Source: Cenarchaeum sp.
GTDB taxonomy: Archaea > Thermoproteota > Nitrososphaeria > Nitrososphaerales > Nitrosopumilaceae
DNA length: 13,394 bases
Reading direction: 5' to 3'
Assembly: GCA_007570915.1 (NCBI GenBank)
Contig: RKSK01000172.1
Span: forward strand, 1 to 13,394
Part shown: one piece after another, positions 1 to 6,210 of the stretch
Numbering within the stretch: position 1 is the stretch's first letter
How the letters are laid out: each line of letters begins with the position of its first letter
Notes under the pieces: model-generated
The model's database searches: none
What the model saw: only the letters and a program-made list of their open reading frames with translations
What the model was told of the DNA's origin: nothing
Translations under genes and position numbers: made by a program

Positions 1-689
1 GTGACGAACGCCTCGCGAACCTCGGCGATCGCCTCGCGCAGCGGGTGCGCGCGCGCGGGATAGGCCGCCGGCGCGTCTGCCTCGACGTCTATCGCGCCGC
101 CGCCCTGCGCGCCCCCCGCCGCCGCTTCTGCCCCCTCGCGCGTCGGCGCGACGCGCCGCGTCGCCGACTCGGACACGCTGACCAGGCCGGGCCGGCGCGT
201 GAGCGCCGCGAGGGCGGCCCGGTCGGCCACGTCGGACTCTGCCATCGTGCCGCGCGCGGCAAGCTCGCGCAGGAGCGACTCCTCGGGCGAGGGCGGCGGC
301 GGGCCCTTGCCCGCAAGCGAGACCTCCCTGTCGCTGGCGCTGACCCACCCGTGCGCCCTGGCCGCGCCCATGGCCGGCCCGAGCTCCTCGCCGAGGCGCG
401 AGCCGGCGTCGCGCAGGGCGACAGGGCCGTCAAGCAGCATCTCGGCGAGGCGCCTCTCGGGCAGGCCCTCGCGCGCCGCCGCCGCGCCGGCCTCGCCGAG
501 CTCCACGGTCCGCGCGAGGCTCTCCTCGACCGTGGCCAGGCCCTTGTGGCGGAGCCACTCGGTCCCGCGCCGGACCTGGTCGATCCCCAGGCCCGTGGCG
601 CCGGCCAGGGCCTCCTCGTCGAGGGGGCCGCCGGCCGAGACCAGCCTGGCGAGTATGCGCCTCTCTATGTCGTGCAGCGCCGGTCGCAT
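1..689 (-). CDS. pheS: Phenylalanine--tRNA ligase alpha subunit, N-terminal part (runs off left edge)
   Basis: The PheRS alpha subunit pairs with beta to charge tRNA-Phe in the cytoplasm. The window holds the first 229 residues. Residues 1-125 look like winged-helix segments, with a DNA/RNA-binding style helix-turn-helix in residues 1-60 (IERRILARLV ... DQVRRGTEWLRHKG), as in archaeal and eukaryotic PheS N-termini. Residues 130-210 are a linker-like Pro/Ala-rich stretch. The hallmark entry to the class II catalytic core follows: HPLREAIAEVREAF at 215-228, matching the family pattern HPL..xI..(I/V)R..F. The catalytic motifs lie outside the window. I chose ATG at 689 because a TATA box at 713-720 is centred about 27 bp upstream, giving a leaderless mRNA. 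The gene is divergent from trpS. The family call is from recalled motifs, with no search. Confidence 0.85.
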   Translation of the reverse strand, partial: MRPALHDIERRILARLVSAGGPLDEEALAGATGLGIDQVRRGTEWLRHKGLATVEESLARTVELGEAGAAAAREGLPERRLAEMLLDGPVALRDAGSRLGEELGPAMGAARAHGWVSASDREVSLAGKGPPPPSPEESLLRELAARGTMAESDVADRAALAALTRRPGLVSVSESATRRVAPTREGAEAAAGGAQGGGAIDVEADAPAAYPARAHPLREAIAEVREAFV

Positions 690-712
690 CGGCGCGGGTG
701 CCCCAAAAAGAC

Positions 713-720
713 TTTTTAAA
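713..720. promoter_or_regulatory. Shared bidirectional TATA box for pheS and trpS
   Basis: TTTTTAAA reads as TTTAAAAA on the other strand. Its centre (716.5) is 26.5 bp from the trpS ATG (743) and 27.5 bp from the pheS ATG (689), the archaeal TATA-to-start distance for leaderless genes in both directions. No second AT-rich box exists in the 53-bp intergenic gap apart from AAAAAG at 705-710, which is too close to pheS. That the box serves both genes is inference. Confidence 0.7.
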
Positions 721-742
721 CCTTGACGGGCAACGCGCTCCA

Positions 743-1852
743 ATGCCCGATGACGACTTTGTTGTCACGCCATGGAGGGTCGAGGGCCAGATAGACTATG
801 ACCGGCTCATAGAAAAGTTTGGCACGAGGAGGATAGACGCCGCGATGCTCGCCAGGATCGAGGGGGCCGCCGGCGAGGGCCACTTTATGCTCAGGCGCGG
901 GGTCTTTTTCTCGCACCGCGACCTGGGGTCCATACTCGACGCGCACGCGGCGCGCAGGCCGTTCTTTGTGTACACGGGCAGGGGGCCGTCCGGCTCGACG
1001 CACATCGGGCACCTCGTGCCGTGGGTCTTCGCAAAGTGGCTGCAGGACAGGTTTGGCGTCATGGTCTACTTTCAGCTGACCGACGACGAGAAGTTCTTCG
1101 CGAAGAGGGACCTGACCCTGGACGACACGCACGGCCTGGCCCGCGAGAACGCGCTGGACTTTGTCGCGCTCGGGTTTGACCCAAAGAGGACGAGGGTCGT
1201 CATTGACACGAGGCACATACGCCACCTCTACCCCATTGCCGCGCAGGTCGCAAAGCACATAAACTTTTCAAACACAAGGGCGACGTTTGGGTTTGGCGGG
1301 GAGACAAACATCGGCATGATATTCTACACGTCAATCCAGTCGGCGATGTGCTATATCGAGGACGCCCCGGTGCTCATACCCCTCGGCGTCGACCAGGACC
1401 CACACTTTAGGCTGACGCGCGACGTCGCCCCGCTCATCGGCAGGCCAAAGCCGGCGCTCATACACAACGTGATGATGCCCCCGCTCCAGGGGGCCGGCGG
1501 CAAGATGGGCAGCTCTGACCCCAACTCGGCCATATTCACGACGGACACGCCGGCGGAGATCAGGAAAAAGGTGAACAAGTACGCGTTCTCCGGCGGCCGG
1601 CCCGACGTCGCCGAGCACAGGCGCCTCGGCGGAAACCCCGACGTTGACGTGTCGTACCAGTACCTGCGGATGTTCTTCGAGCCGGACGACGCGAGGCTCG
1701 CCGAGGTGCGCGAGGCGTACTCGTCGGGAAGCATGCTCACCGGCGAGCTAAAGTCCATCCTCGTCGAGCGCGCCTCGGAGTACCTCGGCGCGCACCAGCA
1801 GAGGCGCGAGGAGGCGCGCGGCGGCCTGGACGGCTACATGATGGCAGAATGA
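743..1852 (+). CDS. trpS: Tryptophan--tRNA ligase, archaeal type
   Basis: Class I aminoacyl-tRNA synthetase that charges tRNA-Trp, whose own gene lies at 6982-7134. The 369-aa product shows the N-terminal archaeal signature VTPWRVEG (residues 8-15). Next comes YTGRGPSGSTHIGH (77-90) holding the HIGH-type ATP site, then GVDQDPHFRLTRD (215-227), a conserved TrpRS segment, and KMGSS (254-258), the KMSKS-loop equivalent. Length fits the archaeal/eukaryotic TrpRS group. An upstream in-frame GTG at 698 lies in the promoter. ATG 743 is preferred because family proteins begin just before the VTPW motif and the TATA box is 26.5 bp upstream. The stop overlaps the next gene as ATGA at 1849-1852, so translation is probably coupled. 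Confidence 0.95.
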   Translation: MPDDDFVVTPWRVEGQIDYDRLIEKFGTRRIDAAMLARIEGAAGEGHFMLRRGVFFSHRDLGSILDAHAARRPFFVYTGRGPSGSTHIGHLVPWVFAKWLQDRFGVMVYFQLTDDEKFFAKRDLTLDDTHGLARENALDFVALGFDPKRTRVVIDTRHIRHLYPIAAQVAKHINFSNTRATFGFGGETNIGMIFYTSIQSAMCYIEDAPVLIPLGVDQDPHFRLTRDVAPLIGRPKPALIHNVMMPPLQGAGGKMGSSDPNSAIFTTDTPAEIRKKVNKYAFSGGRPDVAEHRRLGGNPDVDVSYQYLRMFFEPDDARLAEVREAYSSGSMLTGELKSILVERASEYLGAHQQRREEARGGLDGYMMAE

Positions 1853-2130
1853 TAGAGACCGTCAGGTGCCGCGACGCGTACGAGGCGCAAAAGCTCGCGG
1901 GCCTCGCGCACTCGGAGGCCGGCGCGGCCGCCCCGCTGGCCGAGATACTGGACGTCATCGGCGAGGAGTGCGTCGTAGCCCTGCGCGACTCGTCGGCCCA
2001 CAGCGTGATCCTCGCCGACGTGGAAAACGCCGCGCGCCTTGCCGACTTTGTGCAGTCGATCCACGAGGGCGCGCACGCGATAACGTCGGCCGTGGCGTCC
2101 GGCGACGCCGTCACGCTCGAAAAGCGCTAG
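1849..2130 (+). CDS. Conserved-looking hypothetical protein, 93 aa, coupled to trpS
   Basis: The ATG overlaps the trpS stop (ATGA), so this gene is in the trpS transcript and likely translated by re-initiation. The product is small and acidic, with alternating helix and strand character: RDAYEAQKLAGLAHSE (8-23), a hydrophobic strand ECVVALRD (40-47), SVILADVENAARLADFVQSI (52-71), and a polar tail ending EKR. There is no Cys cluster, signal peptide or membrane segment. I do not recognise a family. GC-rich third positions and the tight coupling support a real gene. A tRNA- or nucleotide-linked role is only guilt by association. Confidence 0.75.
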   Translation: MIETVRCRDAYEAQKLAGLAHSEAGAAAPLAEILDVIGEECVVALRDSSAHSVILADVENAARLADFVQSIHEGAHAITSAVASGDAVTLEKR

Positions 2131-2148
2131 GCGCGCCCTGGGCGCGCC
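2130..2148. other. GC hairpin between convergent genes
   Basis: GGCGCGCC, three bases (ctg), then GGCGCGCC can form an 8-bp stem starting on the last base of the preceding stop codon. No T-tract follows. The remaining intergenic bases to 2191 are also GC-only repeats of GGCGCG type. It could help 3'-end definition, but such palindromes arise easily at this base composition. Confidence 0.3.
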
Positions 2149-2191
2149 GGCGCAGGCGCGCGGCCCTGCCGGGCACGGGCGCGCCGCCGGC

Positions 2192-2662
2192 CTAGAGGAC
2201 GCGGCCGGCTGCGTCTATCTCGCCTGCGCGTATGCGCGTGCTAGAGACGCGCCTCCCGTCGTCGGCCATGGCCATCGGAACCACGATCACCTCGACTGGC
2301 CGCACGCCGAGGCGCGCGCGCTCGTCGTTGAGGCGGGCGGCCTTGTGGGCCGTCTCGGCGCTGGCCACGAGCACGTCGACGCGCCCCTCGTACGCGGCCG
2401 GGCCATACTCGGCGTCAAGGCGGCTGATCCTGTGGGGGCGGCCCGCGTGGTGGCGCGCAATGTGGACGCGAAGGGCCGCGAGGCGCAGGGCGTACGGGTT
2501 GCTCGGGGCCTTGCCGCAGGAGGCGGCAAACTCGTCGCTCGTCAGGCCCACGATCACCTCGGCGGCGGCGCCAAAGGCGGCCTCTAGGAGCCCCGCGTGG
2601 CCCTTGTGGATGGAGTCAAACGTGCCCCCGACGGCCGCGGTCCTGAACCTCGGCGCGCTCAC
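2192..2662 (-). CDS. coaD: Pantetheine-phosphate adenylyltransferase, archaeal type (CoA biosynthesis)
   Basis: Transfers AMP from ATP to 4'-phosphopantetheine, giving dephospho-CoA, in the cytoplasm. The 156-aa product has the nucleotidyltransferase signature GGTFDSIHKGH (residues 12-22, the T/HxGH ATP site) and the C-terminal SSTRIR (140-145), matching the ISSTxIR motif. Length fits the archaeal PPAT family. GTG at 2662 is chosen because it places the signature at residue 12 and overlaps the stop of the upstream gene as GTGA (2662-2659). A GGAG lies at 2674-2671, 8 nt upstream. It is the last gene of a three-gene minus-strand operon. The coupling to a secreted protein has no obvious biochemical reason. 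Confidence 0.9.
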   Translation of the reverse strand: MSAPRFRTAAVGGTFDSIHKGHAGLLEAAFGAAAEVIVGLTSDEFAASCGKAPSNPYALRLAALRVHIARHHAGRPHRISRLDAEYGPAAYEGRVDVLVASAETAHKAARLNDERARLGVRPVEVIVVPMAMADDGRRVSSTRIRAGEIDAAGRVL

Positions 2663-3807
2663 TGCCGCGGCTCCACGTTGAGCAGCGTGACAGGCCCCTG
2701 CGCTGCCAGCGGCACGCCGTCGACGCCCCAGAGGAACGTCTCGACGTAGAACAGCCCGCTGGAGCGCGGCGTCCACTCGACCAGGGGCTGGGCCAGGCCC
2801 GCCGGCGTTATCTCCCCCTCAAAGGACCCGACAAACTCTATCACGGGAAGGCTCCCAAAGCGCACCACCTGCGCGATGTACTCGTACACGGATCCCTCCG
2901 CGCCGCCGCCGTCTATCGTGCTGCGTATGTACGCCGCGGCGCCCTCGCGCGGCATCGAGACCGGCGTGCCGGCCACGTTTACCAGCGAGACGTTCTGGAT
3001 TGTGAGCGGCGAGTCCGGCTGGCGCATGACGCGCGCCTCGGGGGCGTTGGACGAGTGCCTGTCGGACTCGGCAATGACGCGCACAAGCGCGGCCTCCTCG
3101 CCGTACGCCAGCGAGAACTCGTAGTTGACGGGCGCGCCGGCGCCTGGCGACGAGGCCACAAACATCGCGTCGGCGTCCCCGGCCGGATCGCCCCCCAGCG
3201 CCTCAAGGGGGCGCGCCGAGTGGACGCCGAGGAGGCGGGGCGGCACGAAAGAGTCGTAGACCAGCGCGTGCAGCGCCACGTTGGCCGACGCGCCGAGGCC
3301 TGCGCCGGACAGCGTGCCCTCGACCACAAGGCCGTCCGAGGCCAGGACGCGCAGGTCGCCGAGCTCGAGGCCGCGCGGCTTTGCCGCCGACGACGTGAAG
3401 CCAAGGAGGTTGACCGAGACGCCGGCCACGTCGAGGCCCGTGGACTCGGAGCGCACGACGTACGGCGAGCTCCCGCGCGCTGGGATGACCTCCAGGAGCG
3501 TCCCGCCCACGAGTACCTCGAGGGGGTCGTCGACGCCGTCGGCGTACAGGCCAGCCTGCACCCTCACGCCGGCCACCGGAAAGCCCTGCAGGTTCACGAC
3601 CTCGCCGACTATGACCGTGTGCCCGCCGGCGTCGGCATAGTGCGCCGGCTGCGTGCTCGTCAGGCGTATGCCCAGCGTCGGCTCGGTGTCCGCGTTCTGG
3701 GCGTGGGCCGGGGTCGCGGCGCAGGCGAGGGCGGCTGTGGCCGCCAAAAGGGCGCAGGCGCACCATGCGCTAGGGCGCAAAAATGCTCCGTTCCTCTCTG
3801 CGGGCAC
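2659..3807 (-). CDS. Secreted protein of unknown function with signal peptide, 382 aa
   Basis: The N-terminus has basic residues, a hydrophobic stretch (about 16-33) and an AHA-Q cleavage site after residue 36, a textbook Sec signal peptide. The mature part is rich in beta-strand-like V/L/A-G patterns: an early HTVIVGEVVNLQGFPVAGVRV resembles an Ig/FN3-like extracellular beta domain, and a near-C-terminal SSGLFYVETFLWGVDGVPL is typical of Ig-like modules. There is no C-terminal membrane anchor. The GTG start at 3807 is supported by a strong Shine-Dalgarno (GAGGAGGG, 3822-3815) 7 nt upstream. That fits an internal operon gene 19 nt after the small membrane ORF. The stop overlaps coaD. Cell-surface or pseudoperiplasmic location is inferred. 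I do not recognise a named family. Confidence 0.8.
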   Translation of the reverse strand: MPAERNGAFLRPSAWCACALLAATAALACAATPAHAQNADTEPTLGIRLTSTQPAHYADAGGHTVIVGEVVNLQGFPVAGVRVQAGLYADGVDDPLEVLVGGTLLEVIPARGSSPYVVRSESTGLDVAGVSVNLLGFTSSAAKPRGLELGDLRVLASDGLVVEGTLSGAGLGASANVALHALVYDSFVPPRLLGVHSARPLEALGGDPAGDADAMFVASSPGAGAPVNYEFSLAYGEEAALVRVIAESDRHSSNAPEARVMRQPDSPLTIQNVSLVNVAGTPVSMPREGAAAYIRSTIDGGGAEGSVYEYIAQVVRFGSLPVIEFVGSFEGEITPAGLAQPLVEWTPRSSGLFYVETFLWGVDGVPLAAQGPVTLLNVEPRQ

Positions 3808-3814
3808 GCGGTTT

Positions 3815-3822
3815 CCCTCCTC
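3815..3822 (-). promoter_or_regulatory. Shine-Dalgarno site of the secreted-protein gene
   Basis: GAGGAGGG on the minus strand, 7 nt before GTG 3807 and just after the stop of the upstream small ORF. It decides the GTG start. Confidence 0.7.
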
Positions 3823-3826
3823 TTGG

Positions 3827-3934
3827 CTATCTGCGCCTGCGCATACCGGTTATCACGAACCAGTACACAAGGCCTGGAGCCAAACCCACTATGAGGGGGA
3901 TCCACACGGGCCAACCGTCTGCTGGGCTTGCCAT
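3827..3934 (-). CDS. Leaderless 35-aa single-pass membrane peptide
   Basis: The product starts MASPADGWPVWIPLIVGL and continues through a hydrophobic core (about residues 9-29) to a GMRRRR tail: one transmembrane helix with a positively charged, probably cytoplasmic C-terminus. A TATA box (TTTAAATA, 3965-3958) is centred 27-28 bp before the ATG, the leaderless spacing used throughout this window, which picks this ATG over longer forms that would read into the tRNA-Ala gene. It heads the operon with the secreted protein and coaD. A role as partner or anchor of the secreted protein is inference. Its small size is the main doubt. Confidence 0.65.
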   Translation of the reverse strand: MASPADGWPVWIPLIVGLAPGLVYWFVITGMRRRR

Positions 3935-3957
3935 ACGGCGCGCCCACGGATCCAGGC

Positions 3958-3965
3958 TATTTAAA
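3958..3965 (-). promoter_or_regulatory. TATA box of the small-membrane-peptide/secreted-protein/coaD operon
   Basis: TTTAAATA on the minus strand, centre 27.5 bp upstream of ATG 3934; a very AT-rich island in GC-rich surroundings. Confidence 0.75.
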
Positions 3966-4010
3966 CCCATGCTGGGCATGCGCCCACAGGCGCGCGCGCG
4001 TGCGTGGTGG

Positions 4011-4084
4011 TGGACTGAGGGGGATTTGAACCCCCGACCCCCTGCGTGCAAGGCAGGTATACTACCAGTCTATACTATCAGCCC
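4011..4084 (-). tRNA. tRNA-Ala (anticodon TGC), no intron
   Basis: The 74-nt cloverleaf closes fully. Acceptor GGGCTGA pairs with TCAGTCC and contains G3:U70, the alanine identity pair. The D-stem is GTAT/GTAT with G-U pairs. The anticodon stem CCTGC/GCAGG encloses a loop with TGC. The variable loop is GGGTC. The T-arm is GGGGG, TTCAAAT, CCCCC, and the discriminator is A73. The next bases (4010-4008) read CCA, so the 3' CCA may be encoded. This is the only one of the four tRNA genes here without an intron. Confidence 0.95.
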
Positions 4085-4110
4085 TCGCGCGGCCCGCCGG
4101 ACTCGGGCGC

Positions 4111-4118
4111 TATTATGC
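4111..4118 (-). promoter_or_regulatory. Probable TATA box of tRNA-Ala
   Basis: GCATAATA on the minus strand, centred about 30 bp before the tRNA 5' end. Confidence 0.5.
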
Positions 4119-4159
4119 CTTTCAGGCGCGGGCGGCGGCGGGCGGGCCGAGCCCAAGGG

Positions 4160-4166
4160 TTTTATT
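4160..4166 (+). promoter_or_regulatory. Probable TATA box of the redoxin gene
   Basis: TTTTATT centred 28 bp upstream of the TTG at 4191. It is the only AT-rich run in the region and decides the TTG start. Confidence 0.6.
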
Positions 4167-4190
4167 GGCGCCCGCGCGGCCGGCCCCCCG

Positions 4191-4745
4191 TTGGCGCTCC
4201 TAGAGTCGCAGAGGTCCCTCAAGGCGGGCGACGCCGCGCCGGACTTTGACCTGGTGGGCACCGACGGGCGCAGGCACTCGCTCTCGGGGTACGCCGGCAG
4301 GGAGGGCCTGCTGGTCATATTCATGTGCAACCACTGCCCCTATGTCAAGGCAAAGATCGACGCCATAAAGGAGGTCCACGAGAGGTTTGGCGACCGCGTC
4401 GCCGTGGTGGGCATCAACAGCAATGACGCCGTGGCGTACCCCGACGACAGCTATGAGGCCATGAAGGCGATGGCCGCCGAGCGCGGGATCGCCTTTGACT
4501 ACCTTGTCGACGAGACGCAAGAGGTCGCGCGCAGGTACGGCGCGACATGCACGCCCGACCCGTTCCTCTTTGACTCGTCCATGAGGCTCGTCTTTCACGG
4601 GCGGATCGACGACGCGATGAAGCCCGAGGACAAGGCCACCGAGAAGGTCATGGTGAACAGGGTCTCGGCCATGCTCGAGGGCCGCCCGCCGGGGGACGAC
4701 TTTGACCCCTCCATAGGCTGCTCGATCAAGTGGCGCCAAGACTAG
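4191..4745 (+). CDS. Thioredoxin-fold redoxin (AhpC/TSA-like, PRX-like), 184 aa
   Basis: Cytoplasmic thiol redox protein. After GDAAPDFDLVGTDG (residues 13-26), the usual peroxiredoxin-type N-terminus, comes FMCNHCPYVKAKI (45-57) with a CxxC (C46, C49). This is the CNHCP active-site variant of the PRX_like1/redoxin subgroup rather than the TxxC of true peroxiredoxins. GINSNDAVAYPDDS (75-88), ATCTPDPFLFD (118-128, cis-Pro loop with an extra Cys120) and a C-terminal Cys177 are also seen. In the family the pair C46/C49 would do disulfide exchange; substrate is unknown. TTG 4191 is chosen because a TATA box lies 28 bp upstream and the family N-terminus begins about there; no ATG or GTG fits better. 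Confidence 0.85.
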   Translation: MALLESQRSLKAGDAAPDFDLVGTDGRRHSLSGYAGREGLLVIFMCNHCPYVKAKIDAIKEVHERFGDRVAVVGINSNDAVAYPDDSYEAMKAMAAERGIAFDYLVDETQEVARRYGATCTPDPFLFDSSMRLVFHGRIDDAMKPEDKATEKVMVNRVSAMLEGRPPGDDFDPSIGCSIKWRQD

Positions 4746-4746
4746 A

Positions 4747-4757
4747 CTTAAATTAAA
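4747..4757 (+). promoter_or_regulatory. TATA box of tRNA-Ile
   Basis: CTTAAATTAAA begins 2 bases after the redoxin stop codon and is centred 27 bp before the tRNA 5' end. Confidence 0.7.
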
Positions 4758-4778
4758 GCCCCCCTGCGCCGGCCCCGT

Positions 4779-4868
4779 GGGCCGGTAGCTCAGCTTGGCT
4801 GGAGCGTTCGACTGATAAAGCCGGATTCGGAGATCGAAAGGTCGTGAGTTCGAATCTCACTCGGCCCA
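4779..4868 (+). tRNA. tRNA-Ile (anticodon GAT) with canonical intron
   Basis: Acceptor GGGCCGG/TCGGCCC, D-stem GCTC/GAGC, anticodon stem TTCGA/TCGAA around loop CTGATAA (GAT at 4814-4816), variable AGGTC, T-arm GTGAG, TTCGAAT, CTCAC, A73. The mature fold requires removal of a 15-nt intron at position 37/38. A full CCA is not encoded (CCT follows). Confidence 0.95.
4818..4832 (+). other. tRNA-Ile intron, position 37/38, 15 nt
   Basis: A bulge-helix-bulge forms: exon CTGA (4812-4815) pairs with intron TCGG (4827-4830) as four pairs including one G-U. The 5' bulge is TA|A and the 3' bulge AG|A, giving cuts after 4817 and after 4832. Excision restores the perfect anticodon stem. Confidence 0.85.
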
Positions 4869-4873
4869 CCTGA

Positions 4874-5737
4874 CTATAGCGAGGCGGCCCAGTGGACCGC
4901 GTCGGCCGGCCCCCTGACCGAGGCGTCGGCGTCCACGCCGTGGCCGTCCGGCCCGCAGAGGCAGAGGAGCGTCCCCCGCGCGGCCCCGCGGCAGGCCGAG
5001 CGCACAATGCGGCCCGTCGTCCGCAGGCCCTCGGCCGTCTCGGAGAGGGCAAAAGCCGCGGCGATGCCGCCGCGCGGCGGGCGCGCGCGGACCAGCAGGC
5101 GCTCGAGGTCCGTGTCAAGCAGCGCGTCTATCGACTCGGAGATGTCGCCGATCGGCATTGCGCGCCACCCCTCGCGGCGCAGGGCAGCTGCGGCGGCCTC
5201 GGCGCGCAGCGCGCCGTCGGCGCTGTCGGCCATTAGGACCGCGTGCCTTGTCGGCTCGCCGTCCGCCTCGCCGCGCACGAGCGCCATCGACGAGGAGATC
5301 GCCCCTCGCATGAGCGCCGCCTCGGCCCTGCCGGCCTTGCCGTCCGCGTAGGCGCGGCGCGCCGCCTCGATCGCGGGGGCAAAGACCTCGCCGACCATGG
5401 CAGCCGGCGCGGCGCCGTGCGCGACGCACGCGACCGCGATGGCCGCTGCCCTGTCGGGGTCCAGGCCCGTCACCGCCGCGGCGTACCCTGAGGCCGCGCG
5501 CGCATAGTCGGCCGGAAACTCAAACCTCGCCGACGCGTCAGGCGCCGACCAGAGCGTCGCGTTGCCGGCGCGCCGGCGGCGCAGCACGCCGGCCGACGCA
5601 AAGGACTCGAGGTGGCGCGACATTGTGACGCGGCTGATCCCCATCTCCCTTGCGATCTCCGAGCCCGTCATGCCCTGGCCCCCCTCGAGGAGGCCAAGGA
5701 GGCGCCGGCGCAGCTCCACGACGTCGTACCCGCGCAT
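4874..5737 (-). CDS. HTH transcriptional regulator with a B12-binding-like, histidine-less C-terminal domain
   Basis: A winged HTH fills residues 7-64: TGSEIAREMGISRVTMSRHLESFASAGVLRRR has the two helices and wing of ArsR/MarR-like archaeal regulators. Residues 88-155 look like the helical cap of cobalamin-binding modules (GLDPDRAAAIAVACVAHG, then GEVFAPAIEAARRAYADGKAGRAEA). Residues 163-287 resemble a Rossmann-type B12 domain (HAVLMADSADGALRAEAAAAALRREGW then IGDISESIDALL). The family's DxHxxG/ExHxxG cobalt-ligand histidine is absent (D171-S-A173). It may therefore sense another ligand, or be a scaffold, in a CarH-like layout. The B12-like assignment is by eye only. ATG 5737 is leaderless from a TATA box 29 bp upstream and is divergent from the small Cys/His protein gene. 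Confidence 0.65.
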   Translation of the reverse strand: MRGYDVVELRRRLLGLLEGGQGMTGSEIAREMGISRVTMSRHLESFASAGVLRRRRAGNATLWSAPDASARFEFPADYARAASGYAAAVTGLDPDRAAAIAVACVAHGAAPAAMVGEVFAPAIEAARRAYADGKAGRAEAALMRGAISSSMALVRGEADGEPTRHAVLMADSADGALRAEAAAAALRREGWRAMPIGDISESIDALLDTDLERLLVRARPPRGGIAAAFALSETAEGLRTTGRIVRSACRGAARGTLLCLCGPDGHGVDADASVRGPADAVHWAASL

Positions 5738-5762
5738 GGCCGCCCCCCGCGGGGCGCCCGCG

Positions 5763-5769
5763 TATAAAG
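5763..5769 (-). promoter_or_regulatory. TATA box of the HTH regulator gene
   Basis: CTTTATA on the minus strand, centre 29 bp before ATG 5737. Confidence 0.65.
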
Positions 5770-5806
5770 CGGTTGGCGGCCCCGCGCCCGCGCGGGCGGC
5801 AAATGG

Positions 5807-5814
5807 TTATATAG
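5807..5814 (+). promoter_or_regulatory. TATA box of the small Cys/His protein gene
   Basis: TTATATAG is centred 40 bp before ATG 5851, so transcription should start near 5836-5838. This is one of the few genes here with a real leader. Confidence 0.65.
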
Positions 5815-5836
5815 TCCCCGTACGGGGGGGTGCGGT

Positions 5837-5847
5837 AGGAGGAGGAG
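5837..5847 (+). promoter_or_regulatory. Strong Shine-Dalgarno in a short leader
   Basis: AGGAGGAGGAG lies in the short leader, with GGAGG (5841-5845) 5 nt before ATG 5851. It coincides with the predicted 5' end of the mRNA, in contrast to the leaderless genes around it. Confidence 0.7.
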
Positions 5848-5850
5848 CAG

Positions 5851-6093
5851 ATGCTCAAGGACGAGACCTTTGCGAAGCACGCGCCGCGCATAAAGAGCAT
5901 ATCAGTCGAGTCCGACTGTGTCATACTGCGCGACAACGTCAGCGGCCGAATCATAGAGGTCGCCATACGCGGCGGGGAGCTCGCATGCCAGCACTGCGAA
6001 AAGGGAGACTGCATCCACGTGGGGTTTGTCCTCTCGATGCCAGACGTCTATGACATGCTGGAATCAAAGGGCGCCAAGCGGCGCTTTCTCTAG
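5851..6093 (+). CDS. Small protein with SWIM-like Cys3His metal site, 80 aa
   Basis: The product has CQHCEKGDCIHVGF at residues 46-59, giving C46-x2-C49-x4-C54-x-H56. This is close to the SWIM zinc finger pattern CxCx(n)CxH but with CxxC in the first half. It is preceded by a compact beta segment (SISVESDCVILRDNVSGRIIEVAI, residues 16-39) and followed by SMPDVYDMLESKGAKRRFL, a helix with a basic tail. SWIM-type fingers bind DNA or protein partners, so a nucleic-acid role is plausible but not shown. It is expressed from its own promoter with a strong ribosome-binding site and ends at a T-tract terminator. Divergence from the HTH regulator gene hints, without proof, at a regulatory link. Confidence 0.8.
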   Translation: MLKDETFAKHAPRIKSISVESDCVILRDNVSGRIIEVAIRGGELACQHCEKGDCIHVGFVLSMPDVYDMLESKGAKRRFL

Positions 6094-6109
6094 CAGTGCC
6101 TCCACCCAC

Positions 6110-6120
6110 TTTTTTTATTT
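6110..6120 (+). terminator. T-tract terminator
   Basis: TTTTTTTATTT lies 17 bases after the stop codon of the small Cys/His protein gene. Runs of T are the archaeal intrinsic termination signal, and this one stands out in GC-rich sequence. It precedes the convergent tRNA-Leu gene. Confidence 0.75.
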
Positions 6121-6210
6121 CATGCCGCGCGCCGGCGCGCACTGCGCCCGGCGCGCCTGCCTTGGTGGGGGAGGTGGGATTTGAACCCACGGACTCCTAG
6201 GAGACGAGAT

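Noticed and set aside
1..726. Long plus-strand open frames opposite pheS
   Set aside because: They are Arg/Ala/Pro-rich shadows of the pheS reading frame, have no promoter, and the minus-strand frame shows the real PheRS motif.
2131..2191. Intrinsic terminator or repeat element between convergent genes
   Set aside because: GC-only palindromes without any T-tract; expected by chance at this composition.
3783..4190. N-terminal extension of the redoxin across the tRNA-Ala gene
   Set aside because: It would read through a tRNA gene and the promoter; the TATA box and family N-terminus support TTG 4191.
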